A stretch of 64,000 bases of DNA from Chalara sp. BL73 (lineage: Eukaryota; Ascomycota; Leotiomycetes; Helotiales): NCBI GenBank assembly GCA_918026815.1, contig CAKJVC010000013.1:124001-188000 (forward strand), read 5' to 3'. Numbering within the stretch: position 1 is the stretch's first letter; the number at the start of each line of letters is the position of its first letter. The notes beneath the pieces are model-generated. The model made no database searches and had not been told where the DNA came from. It saw only the letters and a list, made by a program, of their open reading frames with translations. Shown here in pieces: positions 22,484 through 33,050 of the stretch. Made by a program: the position numbers and the translations under genes.

Positions 22484-23493
22484 GCAAGGTGGCTCGTGCG
22501 AGCGGTGCGTGGATAAGCTCCGTGTGGCAACGAAGATCCTGTCACGCTTTCAATTGTATATTGGAAATAGGCTTATTCGATGCATAAAGACTCGTTCCAT
22601 TATATTTTAAAGATAAAGCATGTATGTAGCGTGCTGGTGCCTTAATTTGCCTTTCGGCTCGATTTCGTCAAACTACCTCGGGATGCAACTACCTGTTGGA
22701 TCCACGAATTAGGGCGTACGGTCGTTGTACACCGAGCATTATGCTAAGCTTGTACAGAAGACAGCCTCCTAGGCCGCCAGTTGCCGCTGTTACAAAACCA
22801 CTTGTTTTTATTTTTATTTTTATAAAACTCGTAGATTTCTGTGATAATTATTGTGGAAATTGCTGAGAACACGTGAAATAGTGACAAATAAAATAATTTA
22901 CAAACATTATACGTAGCGTGGCATTAGCCACAGAACATATGCTCGTTTTACCTCCCTGTCGCGAAACCCTGTAATATTTAGGTTTTCCCCTTTCCCCCAC
23001 ACGTAGCTAGAGTTGGAGAGTTGTGGAGATGACACTTTTGTAGGCGTCTGTGAACCCCATCAACCGGAATCCTGGGTTCTATTGCTGTTGTCGGCATCGG
23101 AATGTTTTCCGATGAATTGTTCGGGAATATCGGAGGGTCTCCCGACAACGCTCGCGTAGTCCCGATCCGACGGTCTTCATCACCCTCGCCTCCTTTCCCC
23201 CGCAACAAAAATTAACTAAGTAAAATAAAATACAAAAAGAGGCATCGTGAGGGGTTCAGGGGTTGCCTTCTGTAGTGCGGTACAGCTATGACATTGTCAT
23301 CGCCACAGGCAGCGGCTGGTTGGTTTATTCCCTTATTCTCGGTCGGGATATCTCCCTACGGGGCTTTGTTCTTGGAAAGATGCGATCCGACAGATCCGCA
23401 AGCCGGAATATTTCAGACTTTGTTTCCTGCTATCTTTAGTTGTCTCCAGCCAGTACCTATCTAGACCCTCTCATATTCACCACCATCTGCAAA
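22484..23493. other. Intergenic, upstream of the FAD monooxygenase
   Basis: AT-rich patches around 22800-22910; no gene recognised. The 3' part is probably the promoter of the monooxygenase gene at 23494. Confidence 0.5.
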
Positions 23494-24898
23494 ATGCCGC
23501 ACACAAAAGACTTCGAGGTTGCCATTGTCGGGGGTGGGATCGCCGGGTTAACATTGGCCATCGCTCTCAACTGTCGATCGATCCCAGTCACTTTATATGA
23601 ACAAGCGCCTGCGTTTGGAGAGATTGGAGCGGGCGTGTCGTTCAGTCCTAATGCTGCTCAGGCAATGAAGATGTGCCACCAGGGCATCTACGAAGCGTTC
23701 GAGAAAGTGCGCACGCGGAACCTATGGCCGGAGAAGGAGAAGGTCTGGTTTGATTATGTTGATGGGTATGGAAGTGAGACGCAGAGTGCTGGACAACCCA
23801 CCGCCTTCTCGATCTCGAACAACTTGGGCCAAAATGGCTTGCATCGTGCACATTTTTTGGAGGAGATGGTCAAACTTATTCCTAAAGGCCTAGCGAGATT
23901 TAGTAAACAGCTTCAAGGCATTACTGAACGTAGCAATGGTAAACTCGTCATGAACTTCGAGGATGGGACATCAGCAGAAGCCGATGCGATAATTGGCTGC
24001 GACGGTATCAAATCGCGTGTTCGTCAAAGCATCGTGGGTGTTACTCACCCCTCCGCATATCCTGTCTACACGCACAAATATGCCTATCGCGGGCTCGTAC
24101 CAATGGGCGATGCTTCTGCCACTATTGGGGAAGAGCGAGCTCAAAATGCTTGCATGTATGTAGGTGCTCCCCAACTTAAGATGCATCGATTTTGGCTGAC
24201 ATAGTTAGATGGGCTATGGTGGGCATGTTCTGACTTTTCCTGTGAATCATGGTAACACCCTTAATATCGTCGCTTTCAAGACGTCCTCTGAAAACTGGCC
24301 TGATAGTCAGAGATTGACAAGGCCGGGTCGGCGAGAGGATCTTCTCCATGACTTCGAGGGCTATAAACCCAACATCATCAAACTATTGAAATTAGTAAGA
24401 CCAACCCTAGATGTCGTAAGTAATTTCCTCTATGGCATATATTCCATTGCTGACCTCATACGGTGGGCCATATTTGACTTGGGCGAGCCAGTTCCAACTT
24501 TCCATAAAGGCCGTGTTTGCATATCTGGCGATGCCGCTCATGCTACATCTCCACACCACGGCGCTGGTGCTGGATTCTGCATTGAGGATAGTGCGATATT
24601 GGCTGAGTTACTAGCAGATGAGCGGGTGAAGTCACGGAATCAACTCGAGGCAGTCTTTGCTACCTTTGACGCAGAGAGGAGATCTAGGACACAGTGGCTA
24701 GTTGAGAGCAGTAGGTGGATCGGGGATTGTTATGAGTGGCGTGCTGAGGGAATCGGAAGAGATTTTAGTAAGATTGAAAACGAGATCAACAGGAGGAATG
24801 GGGTCATTGCCAATATCGACATGGAGAAAATGTGCACGCAGGCCAAAGAGGAGTTGGGCAAAAGGTTGGCTGGCGATGCAAACTCAGGCCAGACATAG
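23494..24898 (+). CDS. FAD-dependent monooxygenase, salicylate-hydroxylase-like
   Basis: Exons 23494-24159 and 24209-24898 (49 nt intron, GTAGGT...TTAG), 451 aa. The FAD-binding motif GGGIAG is at 13-18 with Glu at the end of strand 2 (LYEQAP), the DG motif is IIGCDGIKSRVR (~167-176) and the GD motif is VCISGDAAHATSPHHGAGAG (~325-344). This layout is class A flavin hydroxylase, closest to salicylate 1-monooxygenase (salicylate to catechol). Between TLDV and WAIFDLG there are 16 extra residues (292-307) encoded by 48 nt that look like a former intron: perfect GTAAGT donor, GCTGAC branch, but GG where AG should be. Because 48 is a multiple of three and contains no stop, the frame survives. The effect on activity is unknown. 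Confidence 0.88.
24416..24463 (+). other. Probable exonised intron inside the monooxygenase gene
   Basis: 48 nt beginning GTAAGTAATT, with GCTGACC about 12 nt before the end, ending CATACGG. A canonical acceptor would end in AG. Removal would join TLDV directly to WAIFDLG, as I expect for this enzyme family. Confidence 0.6.
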
Positions 24899-27629
24899 AA
24901 CGTTGTACACGGTAAAATTTAGTGCAAAGCGCAGAGTCTAGAATAGACTCGAAGTCTTGCAATTTGCTCCCTTCTGTAACTTTTACTTTCGCGTTAATTG
25001 TGCAGGGTGCGGCTTGGCCTTACGTTAGACTCATCAGGCTATGTAATAACATACTCTCGGTCCTGTTTAGGGTTCTACTTGATTAAAAAGGGTAAGAGGT
25101 AAAGTGCAACCTTGTGCACCGCAAAGAAAGACCTATTGTGTGACTTGTGTCCCTGAAGATGAGTCTTCCCGTGTGAGGCGCACTACATGTCTTGATGGCA
25201 TGCATGGGAGTAGCCATGATTGTAATCGCACCGCCCCCCCCCCCCCTTTGTCTCCTCGCTAGATCAATACGCCGTAGAAAGGTTTGGGGTATGCATTTGG
25301 TATAACCCACAGCGGCCAGCCTCTCAACCCCGCAGTAGGGTTGAAAATCCGAGGAATCTTCGGCAACGCTAACGTTCGGTGTGGTAGGGCACCACTTCTT
25401 CAGGACATACCTAAGCAAGAGCCCTAGTCTCTTATCCTGCCACTTCTGAGGATATTGATCCTAAATTTCGATGGATACTGGAAATCGTGCAAAGCGGTTT
25501 AGAGGGTTCGCCTATACAATATATTATTGACAACGGCTGCTCAAGACGTCATTTGGTTCCATAGTACCGATGTGGCTCCATGGCATAGAGATCACCACAG
25601 ACGCCAGCTTTGACATTATCTCTCGCGCCACAAATCAAGTGCTTTATCAGTCTGCATCAGCACCCTTCGGGGATGCTGACAGAGTCTCGCCCCCTTGGCT
25701 ATGGAAAACACTGTAATTCCCAAGGGTGTGGAAGCAAGACTGGACGCATACTAGGATATTACGTCCATTCTTCACGAGGCTGGTCTACCAAAAGGTTGTC
25801 TTAACACCATTATTCACCATCCACAGGATGATGCAGCGCCACGTCGGCCATTATCGCTTGGCCACTTGTGAGGAGGATCACGATTACCGGGAGCACTATC
25901 AAGAGAGTCAGACTCTAATCTTATCTTCGCTTGTTCTGCTTTAGTCTGTGGACGTGATCAGCGGCCACTTTAACCTGAGCCAAGGCGAGAAAGCTTGAGC
26001 AGTGCCCGAGCTTGCCTGAACAAAGCCGTGGTTTATTGCTGGGGTTGTATTTCACTCAATCAACTCCCATCGAGGGCAAAACTTCGCCCGGATCGGTGAA
26101 GGAAATAGTATCGTGATATTTAGTAATATCGAGTCTCGAGGCATATGAGATCGACTTTTTGATACTACGCTAGTATTAGTATGAGATTTCTTGCAGGCAC
26201 TAGTATTAATATGAAAATTTGATCTTATATTGCCTTGGCAATATACTAAGTATTTTGCCAAGGCTAGTCAGCTGACTTAATATGCCACTGCAAAAATTAA
26301 TTAGAAGCAAGTAAAAATAAGGTTTATTTGATTTTAAAAAGCTTGTTAAAACATAGCTATACTTTTGCTAGTATAATATGTGGTTTTTATTGTTATTAAT
26401 TTTTAAGCTACAATGAGTAAATAAGATTTACAATTCACGTGATCTTAATTCTAGTTATATACTTTTATTGTACTACTAATTTAGGAATAGCGCCACTTAA
26501 AGTCAATATCATGGTATACTACAGCAGAGTGTAATATAATATAAGATTGCAAATTCTGCCGTGACACGCACACAATTTTCAAATCCCATATTGCGTGTGT
26601 ATAATATTCGATGCTTGGAATCGATATCTCGAGAAAATACTATTTCCTTCACTGACCCGGATCTGGATCACCCACGATCGCCTTCAAGGCTGCAGTTTTG
26701 ACCGCTATAAGCCGCGCTTTAATGAAGGCACCTTTTATCAAGAGTAATCTTTCGTGCTTCCATTTCGAGGAACTTGTTCCTTGTGACCCTTTCCGTATAA
26801 CTTCACATGATCATCGGAACATCTTAGCATCGACCGAAGGTGGAACAGGGTACTTATCTTCGAAAAAACTGGAGATGCCTATCTCGAAAAGCTAAGTGCG
26901 AGAGGCTGTGTATCAAAACTGAGAAGGTTGAGTTGCTCGAGGGGGTGTTTACGAAATATTTGGACCTTTTGCTCCTAAGAGAAGTATGGCAATCCTTAGA
27001 CTACAGTCAACAGAGAACGAGGAAGAACAAAGAAAAGATCAGAATTTATAGTCCTTGAAGACAGCCTAGGGCATGGGCGAGAAATGAAATCAGACATCTT
27101 CCTTGCGCCACTTGGCAGTGGTGAATATCAGGGCTATTTCGACACCACAATAGAGGACTCCTTTTGGTACCGTTATGGCCTGGCTAAATTTTCCCAGGTG
27201 TGTGTAAGCCAAGCCTCGACTATTCCGCAGCCTGACTTCTCTCGACTTCATTTTTCTCAAACTTTCAAGACCGCCATTCCAATCTTCGAGATCTATCTGT
27301 TACTTCTTATAGCCCATACTCCAATTCTCCGATTATCTTATCTTTTTGGCCTGTTGCAGTGGAAAAGTCGCAAGTGCCGGCTAGTTATTGACACGCACGG
27401 CAAGTTAGGGCACTTAGTCAGCGAAGAATCGTTAAATGCCAGCGCGCGAAAAAACAAGGGTCTAAATGAAAATCGTTGAATAAATTATGTTTACCACTTA
27501 GTCCAAAACAAATTTGCGTGATGAATTCGTGACAAGCAGTTGGAGGTTGATATTTCTTTCACACCAACTTCCGCCTCACTTCTCGCCCAGTACAGTTGCC
27601 CAAGTCTTCGCCTTGCTTTTCTCACTTGC
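24899..27629. other. Large gene-free, partly AT-rich stretch
   Basis: No supported gene in 2.7 kb. Contents seen: a run of 13 C at 25234-25246, short direct repeats CTAGTATTA(G/A)TATGA near 26169 and 26201, a 33 bp near-perfect palindrome at 26232-26264, and a strongly AT-rich tract from about 26270 to 26560. Open frames at 25083-25418 (-) and 27084-27479 (+) have no motif I know. The AT-rich part could be repeat DNA decayed beyond recognition. Confidence 0.55.
26232..26264. repeat. 33 bp near-perfect palindrome
   Basis: GCCTTGGCAATATACT and AGTATTTTGCCAAGGC are reverse complements with one mismatch, separated by one base. It may be two transposon ends brought together, or a cruciform-forming site. 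Confidence 0.8.
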
Positions 27630-28658
27630 CTAGATGCTTGATGCTGGTGCGTCCTCTACCACTGCGGCAACTGCGTCTCTCCTCTTGGCGCTTTCAGCCA
27701 ACGAATGAGCATTTCCAGTTTCAATGTCCGAACACGAAGCCGTGACATCAGGCTTCGTCTCCAACTCAATCATCCACCTTCGTAGGAACGCATACTCATT
27801 TTCCTTCCGATTGCTAGACCCAAAGAACATAGCGAAGGCCAGAACAGTACAAACGATATAGCAAATCATAACAGCTCGAGCGGCTACCGTTCCCGCAACA
27901 ACATCTAGATTTTTCTTCCAGACTGTGCCGAGATATATACCCAGAGAGATTAGGAAAGATGCAAGAGATATGTTTAGTAGGAGCGAAGGTGCTGATAGCA
28001 TGGTGCAGGAGTAGAAACTCGGCAGCTTCCATTTGTTGTCCTCCAAGAATTGGGAAATTTCGCCTCGGATTGACTCGATTTCCTCATTCGATATAAGATC
28101 TCTGGTATCTAGGCGTGCTTTGAGTTCTTTCTCGAACGCAGAAATGTGCTTGCAACAACCTGGTCCGCTGAGCCAGTCGCGGATAGATTCAGGAGTATCT
28201 AGGCTTGTCAAGAGTCGTGATGTGGTGGTTGACAGCCAGACTGAGAGGCATCCAGTGACGAGACTGGTAACAAATCCCGCATTTGCTGTCCAGTGGACTT
28301 GATTGAGATTTGGGAGTGAGAGGGCAGTGATCGCTACTTGTGCAATGATTGCCCCAGTCACGGAAAGCATTGTGAAGTCGCTGCTGAACGAGCGTTTGAA
28401 TGCCATTGGATCGCACCCCTGGGGAAGCGCGCTTTCTTCAACGCGGTCCATGATGCGAAGGACGGACGAAAAGAACACAACGACTAAGCCCACAATGACA
28501 AAGTTGTGCCCATCTCTGACTCGCTGGAAAGACTTCGATCCGCCAGCTCCTCGAGCTGTTGGAAATGGTGTGATGCGTTTGCGGAAGATGGATGCCCAGT
28601 AGTAGCCCACAAAGGGAGGAGAATAACCAACAGCATTTTTAACGTCTTCTAGAGTCAT
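27630..28658 (-). CDS. Uncharacterised multi-pass membrane protein
   Basis: Single exon, 342 aa, ATG at 28658. About five hydrophobic segments: FVIVGLVVVFFSSVLRIM, MLSVTGAIIAQVAITALSL, GFVTSLVTGCLSVWLS, LLLNISLASFLISLGIYLGTV and AVMICYIVCTVLAFAMFFG. Between the third and fourth lies a ~60-residue charged soluble segment containing a Cys-Cys pair (GPGCCKHISAFEKELKARL). The C-terminus is cytosolic-looking and charged. I do not recognise the family. The next intact gene on the same strand is the ankyrin-repeat protein at 29987-31288. Confidence 0.65.
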   Translation of the reverse strand: MTLEDVKNAVGYSPPFVGYYWASIFRKRITPFPTARGAGGSKSFQRVRDGHNFVIVGLVVVFFSSVLRIMDRVEESALPQGCDPMAFKRSFSSDFTMLSVTGAIIAQVAITALSLPNLNQVHWTANAGFVTSLVTGCLSVWLSTTTSRLLTSLDTPESIRDWLSGPGCCKHISAFEKELKARLDTRDLISNEEIESIRGEISQFLEDNKWKLPSFYSCTMLSAPSLLLNISLASFLISLGIYLGTVWKKNLDVVAGTVAARAVMICYIVCTVLAFAMFFGSSNRKENEYAFLRRWMIELETKPDVTASCSDIETGNAHSLAESAKRRDAVAAVVEDAPASSI

Positions 28659-29195
28659 CTTAGATTTCAGGAAGAAAATAAAAGATTAGATACAAGGAAA
28701 CATCTGCGATGAGAATTTCTTTTGGGAACTTCTTCAGCTGATTCGGGCGGTGAGTGACAAAAAGAAAGATTTCTGCCGTGAGGCTGACGGCTTGGCTGCA
28801 ACTGCACAACAAAATCGTGCGGAAACTGTCCAAATGAGTTCAGATTGGACAAAAAAGATAGAGAGGTTGTGGGCTGAGACCCCCTGACGCCCCCGCCTCC
28901 GTCAAGCCAGGAACAGATGGCCCTGGTGCCTGCTTCGCAGGCCAGCAAGAAAGTATGTATGCATCCCCTGTTTCTAGATCATGCTCCTCGGAAAACAGAA
29001 AAATGATACGGTTGTCACGCATCTTGGCGAAGGAGACGTGGACCTCCCTAGGCGCCGGATAGTCTTCCAGACGTATCAGAGGGGGGGCCCTTCAAGACCA
29101 GGAGCGCTCCATGTCATATAGTGACCCTTCTGAGGTAAAGCGAGTAGCTGCCAAGTATGTTCGAAAAGGCATGCATTTAACGGCGAAGCCATCGA
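28659..29195. other. Intergenic, with a possible remnant of an uncharacterised fungal protein
   Basis: On the plus strand, 29030-29080 reads GDVDLPRRRIVFQTYQRG, and 29110-29180 in another frame reads DPSEVKRVAAKYVRKGMHL. From memory these resemble consecutive blocks of a widespread uncharacterised fungal family, now shifted and cut off. I give no function. Confidence 0.3.
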
Positions 29196-29684
29196 TCAGG
29201 AGGGTAGAAGTACAGAACACCAATGATGTGCTGAGAGACTAGAGTGATCTGTGTGTTTGTTCAAAGCGTAAAAGTACCAGAAGATTCCGGTTATCCAACT
29301 TCTTCTCATGATGCGTGTTTGATATGAGGCATCGCCCTTTATGGAAGGAAACAGTCTCTCTTCATTTTCGAAAGCATCAACGAACTCTCTATGTACTCTG
29401 CTGTATGCCTCGAGGTGCTCGCCCTTGGCTAGTTGGTCTACCCTTCGACCAGTCAACCAACACGGTGAGTGTAGCATCCCAAGTGGCCGTGAGTATGTCC
29501 ACTCGAGATCAATTAAACATTTAACATGCCAGTCGTTATCGACGGATATATTCCTCCGGTGAAGCCCTATGGGCATGAGAATAGAGGGCCGATGTCGAAG
29601 ATCGCGATTTGCGAAGTGAGGGATAAGGCCTGGCATAGCAGTCAAAGTCGACAGCTGCGCTTGGCCATCGGATCTTTCAAGCAT
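29196..29684 (-). pseudogene. Remnant of a fungal aminoglycoside-phosphotransferase-like kinase
   Basis: The minus strand reads SVDNDWHVKCLIDLEWTYSRPLGMLHSPCWLTG, then EHLEAYSRVHREFVDAFENEERL. This is the familiar C-terminal half of fungal APH-like proteins (metal-binding IDLEW with following PxWLTG). The preceding catalytic-loop region, normally HxDLHxxNI, is disrupted by a frame change (an H-A-H-R-A-S reading next to MPIGLHRRN). No N-terminal lobe is visible upstream. I treat it as a dead fragment; an unusual splice that rescues the loop cannot be excluded. Confidence 0.5.
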
Positions 29685-29986
29685 GGAGTTGGGCTGATTC
29701 TGTATTCGACTGTCATAGCATAGTAAAAGATCGATTCAGTGGGCATCTGTGGTGGAATCTGGAAAGCTTCTGTCGATGTTGGTTGAAACTCCCTCGTTCT
29801 CTAGATGTTGTAGACGAAGTGTCAAGGGGCAATTAAGCAGACATAGAACACCGCGCTTGTCTATTGCAAAGGGGTCTCTATGCGCTGCAGAGTTGGCTGC
29901 ACCAACGTGTCTGAGCCTGGGATCCCGACAAAAATAAGGCAGGTAGGTGGTGGCTTCACTGAAGGCTAATAGGATATGTTCCTTGA
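29685..29986. other. Intergenic spacer
   Basis: An open frame on the minus strand (29736-29990) has no motif and overlaps the end of the ankyrin gene. Nothing supported. Confidence 0.4.
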
Positions 29987-31288
29987 TCAATTAAAAGTCT
30001 GATGCAATAGTAGTAGTTCGTTCCACTCGTCGTCAGAGTTCCGAGCCACCCGTGTGAGCTCTGCGTGTATATTTCCATTCTTTGCCTCGACACCTGACCC
30101 ATCCTCTAACAGGAGCCGCACTATCGCCTCTCGTCCGATCAAAGTCGCTCCATATAGCGCCGTCCATCCATAACAGCCATGTGCCTTAACATCGGCCTTG
30201 TTCTCTAGTAGTAGCCGCACTACGGCCTCGTTCCCAACCCAAGCCGCTATATATAGCGCCGTCCGTCCATTTTCATCCTGTGCATTAATATCCGCCCTCT
30301 TTTCTAACAGCAGCCGCACTATTTTCTCGTGCCCCATCCCTGCTGCCCAATGCAGCGCCGTCCATCCGTCCTTGCACTTCGCCTCTATATCTACCCCATT
30401 CTCTAACAGTAACTGTACTACCGCCTTGTGCGCAAACCTGGCCGTCCAGTGCAGCACCGTCCGTCTATTTTCATCCTTCTCCTCTATATCTTGCCCCTTC
30501 TCTAGTAGTAGCCGCACTACCAAATCGTTCCCGAGATAAGCCGCCACGTATAATGCCGTCCATCCATTTTCGTCTTTCGCATTAACATCCGCCCCGTTCT
30601 CTAACAGCAGCCGCACTACCTCCTTGTTCCCGTTCCGAGCTGCCCCATGCAACGCCGTCCTTATATTCCTAAATCTCCGCCTAGATTGCACGTCAACACC
30701 AGCCCCCTTCTCTAACAATATCCGCGCTACCGCCTCGTTCCCGTCCCTGGCCGCCCGGTACAGTGCCGTCCTTCCAGAAGAATCATGCCCATCAATATCC
30801 ACGCCAGTCTTTAGCAACAGATGTACCGCCTCCTCCCGCTCGCTCCTGGCAGCCCTGTACAACACCATCAATCCACCAACCTCTGCCTTAGCGTCCGCCC
30901 CCTTATCTAATAGCAGCTGCATCACCGTATCATGCCCACGAGATGCCGATATAAGCAGGGCGTCGTTTATGTTTACGCTCTGAGGGTCTAGCTTCCCAAG
31001 CTCGCGAAGGATAACACGCTGTGTACCACGTCGTGCCAAAGCACAGAACATATGAATATTTATAACTACTTCTTCAAGTACTGTGTACCATCGCTCTATC
31101 AGACAGGCGAAGTTAGCTACCGATAGAATAGGAATCATGTTATTAGCGACATAGGAGAGAAACTTACTGCACACAAGTTGCCAACTGCTTAAGTCCTTGC
31201 GCAAGGCATCTTGAAGTGGCCAGGGTGAGAGGAGCTGGGGGGCCAGGATATGTACCAATATCTCAGAAGGGATAGTTGCTAGAGACAT
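29987..31288 (-). CDS. Ankyrin-repeat protein with F-box-like N-terminus
   Basis: Single exon, 433 aa. I start at ATG 31288 (MSLATIPSEILVHILAPQLL), because the N-terminus then matches an F-box-like helix (IPxEIL-x2-I). About nine ankyrin repeats follow from ~110 to ~410, each near the consensus (for example GWTALHWAAGMGHEKIVRLL and NGRTALYIAAWVGNEAVVRL). The repeats are very similar in DNA as well, which suggests recent internal expansion. F-box/ankyrin proteins usually recruit a target to an SCF ubiquitin ligase, but the F-box match is weak and the target is unknown. There is no N-terminal NLR-type module, unlike the other three ankyrin genes here. Confidence 0.82.
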   Translation of the reverse strand: MSLATIPSEILVHILAPQLLSPWPLQDALRKDLSSWQLVCSKFLSYVANNMIPILSVANFACLIERWYTVLEEVVINIHMFCALARRGTQRVILRELGKLDPQSVNINDALLISASRGHDTVMQLLLDKGADAKAEVGGLMVLYRAARSEREEAVHLLLKTGVDIDGHDSSGRTALYRAARDGNEAVARILLEKGAGVDVQSRRRFRNIRTALHGAARNGNKEVVRLLLENGADVNAKDENGWTALYVAAYLGNDLVVRLLLEKGQDIEEKDENRRTVLHWTARFAHKAVVQLLLENGVDIEAKCKDGWTALHWAAGMGHEKIVRLLLEKRADINAQDENGRTALYIAAWVGNEAVVRLLLENKADVKAHGCYGWTALYGATLIGREAIVRLLLEDGSGVEAKNGNIHAELTRVARNSDDEWNELLLLHQTFN

Positions 31289-31829
31289 AATGCCGTCATC
31301 CTGGAGCTTCGAAACCGTCAATATTCACAGTGCATTGCGCTTCAAATTAAACGAGAGACCCTGACGGAAGGAAAATGACTAGGAGCAACCAGCTATTGGG
31401 GCATGCCGCTCCAGTTCAAACATTCAATGCTAACACATCATAATATATGCAATAAGAAAGAGATCAGTTGTGGCGTCTCATTTGGTCAGATTTTAGCTGG
31501 TTCCAGCGGGCTATCGGTCCAGCTTAGTAATTCAGTTTAGGCGTTGGCTCTAATTCCGACTATGCTACCCCGCCCTGGCTGGTACAGTAATCGCCTAGTC
31601 GTGTAGGATCGGATCGGGTCGGGTCGGATCGGGTCGGATCCGAGATGGCTGGACGCCAGGGGGGTGCGGGCAGCGTAGAAGTACGTCAGGTTAGGCTTCA
31701 CCTGGGAAACTCCAAATACAAGAGATATCTCTCTTGAGCTGGCAGTCATTTCATTTCTATATAGGTGCTTGAGCGCTCTACTCGTTTTCATTGAAAGGAC
31801 GCCTCAATCATCATTCAAACTAGTAGAGC
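31289..31829. other. Divergent intergenic region with a pentamer repeat
   Basis: Upstream of both the ankyrin gene (-) and the dioxygenase gene (+). It holds the GGRTC pentamer array at 31606-31640. No other feature is recognised. Confidence 0.5.
31606..31640 (+). repeat. Tandem pentamer (GGATC/GGGTC)x7
   Basis: Seven consecutive five-base units of GGATC or GGGTC in the upstream region about 190 nt before the dioxygenase ATG. It is probably a microsatellite; a regulatory role is possible but unsupported. Confidence 0.9.
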
Positions 31830-32828
31830 ATGGGTTACACGCTGGGCCAAACCTTCACAGAGAATGTCATCAATGCGACAGGCCCAAAAGCATCCCCTCG
31901 GACGAGGGAGATAATTGGGCCACTTATTCGGCATATCCACGACTTTGCTCGTGAGGTCAACCTCACAGTGGATGAGTGGATGGACGGTGTGAATCTTATC
32001 AACTGGGCGGGTAAGATGAGCGATGACAAACGCAACGAGGGCCAGCTTGTGTGCGATGTCCTCGGTCTTGAGTCGTATGTCGCCCTCCTCTGTTTGTATG
32101 CATGCAATGCAGCCTAGTTAAATTATCATCAGTCTGGTCGACGATATCACGTTCTCCGCCGCAGCCCACGCTCCCGATGCCCATACGGCGACTGCCATCC
32201 TTGGCCCTTTTTTTCGCCATGATGCCCCTCATTATCCTAACGGTGCCTCCATCATCAGGACTGCGCCTGAGGATGGCGAGTTCACCTATATGCATGGTCA
32301 GGTTCGAGACGCAGCTACTGGTGCTCCTGTCGCGGGCGCCACGATTGATATCTGGCAAGCGAGTACGAACGGACTATACGAGCAGCAGGACCCTGATCAG
32401 GAAGACTGTAACTTGAGGGGGAAGTTCAAAACGGATGAGAACGGTAACTACTCACTTTACTGCCTGAAGCCAACACCATATCCGATCCCATTTGATGGAC
32501 CGGCGGGCAAAATTCTGCAGATGTTGGATAGACACCCGATGCGTCCTGCTCATATACACCTGATTGTAAGCTGACCTTCTTTTGGCCCCGGATGTCGGCG
32601 CGAGGATAGGACAGCCCAGGCTGACAGGAATAGGTTACACACGATGAATATATGCCCATCACTACTCAGATCTTTGCCAGCGACGACAAGTATCTGAAGG
32701 ACGACTCTGTCTTCGCTGTGAAGGACTCATTAACCGTGGATTTCAAACATTTGGAGGGGAATCCGAAGGCAACGCTCGAGCTGGCTTATAACATAAAGGT
32801 GAGAAGAGAGCCCGAACAGAAGAAGTAA
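31830..32828 (+). CDS. Intradiol ring-cleavage dioxygenase (catechol/hydroxyquinol type)
   Basis: Exons 31830-32074, 32133-32565 and 32634-32828 (introns 58 and 68 nt), 290 aa, the usual length. The N-terminal ~100 residues ([20 protein letters not shown]..., [18 protein letters not shown]) are the dimerising Dioxygenase_N domain. In the catalytic domain the four iron ligands are all visible: Tyr164 (NGLYE), Tyr198 (PYPIPFDGP), His222 and His224 (RPAHIH). The enzyme should cleave a catechol-type ring between the hydroxyls, yielding a muconate. Whether the substrate is catechol or 1,2,4-trihydroxybenzene cannot be settled by eye. It is convergent with the CoA-transferase gene, 222 nt away, and 7 kb from a salicylate-hydroxylase-like gene whose product would be catechol. 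Confidence 0.92.
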
Positions 32829-33050
32829 TCGGCGCGGATCGTATAGGTAGAAGACATTCTAGCTTTTATTAAATGGCGGTTTATAAGCGGACTTGAAACA
32901 CTGATCGCCATCTGTATGGCTAACTTAGAATTATAAAGGAATAACTGTGAGACCCGTAATAACTCACACCTGTATATTAAATTAAGGGAGATGTAGTAGA
33001 AATATGTTCCATGCTTGTGCTATGCTATACCCAAGACCCATGACTCTTCC

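Noticed and set aside
25234..25246. Run of 13 C as a meaningful element
   Set aside because: A simple homopolymer, possibly inaccurate in length.
29736..29990. 85-codon open frame upstream of the kinase-like remnant as its N-terminal lobe
   Set aside because: No kinase motif, and it overlaps the end of the ankyrin gene.
30101..30990. Regular ~99 bp periodicity taken for a CRISPR or satellite array
   Set aside because: It is the DNA of the ankyrin repeats (33 codons each) in the gene at 29987-31288.
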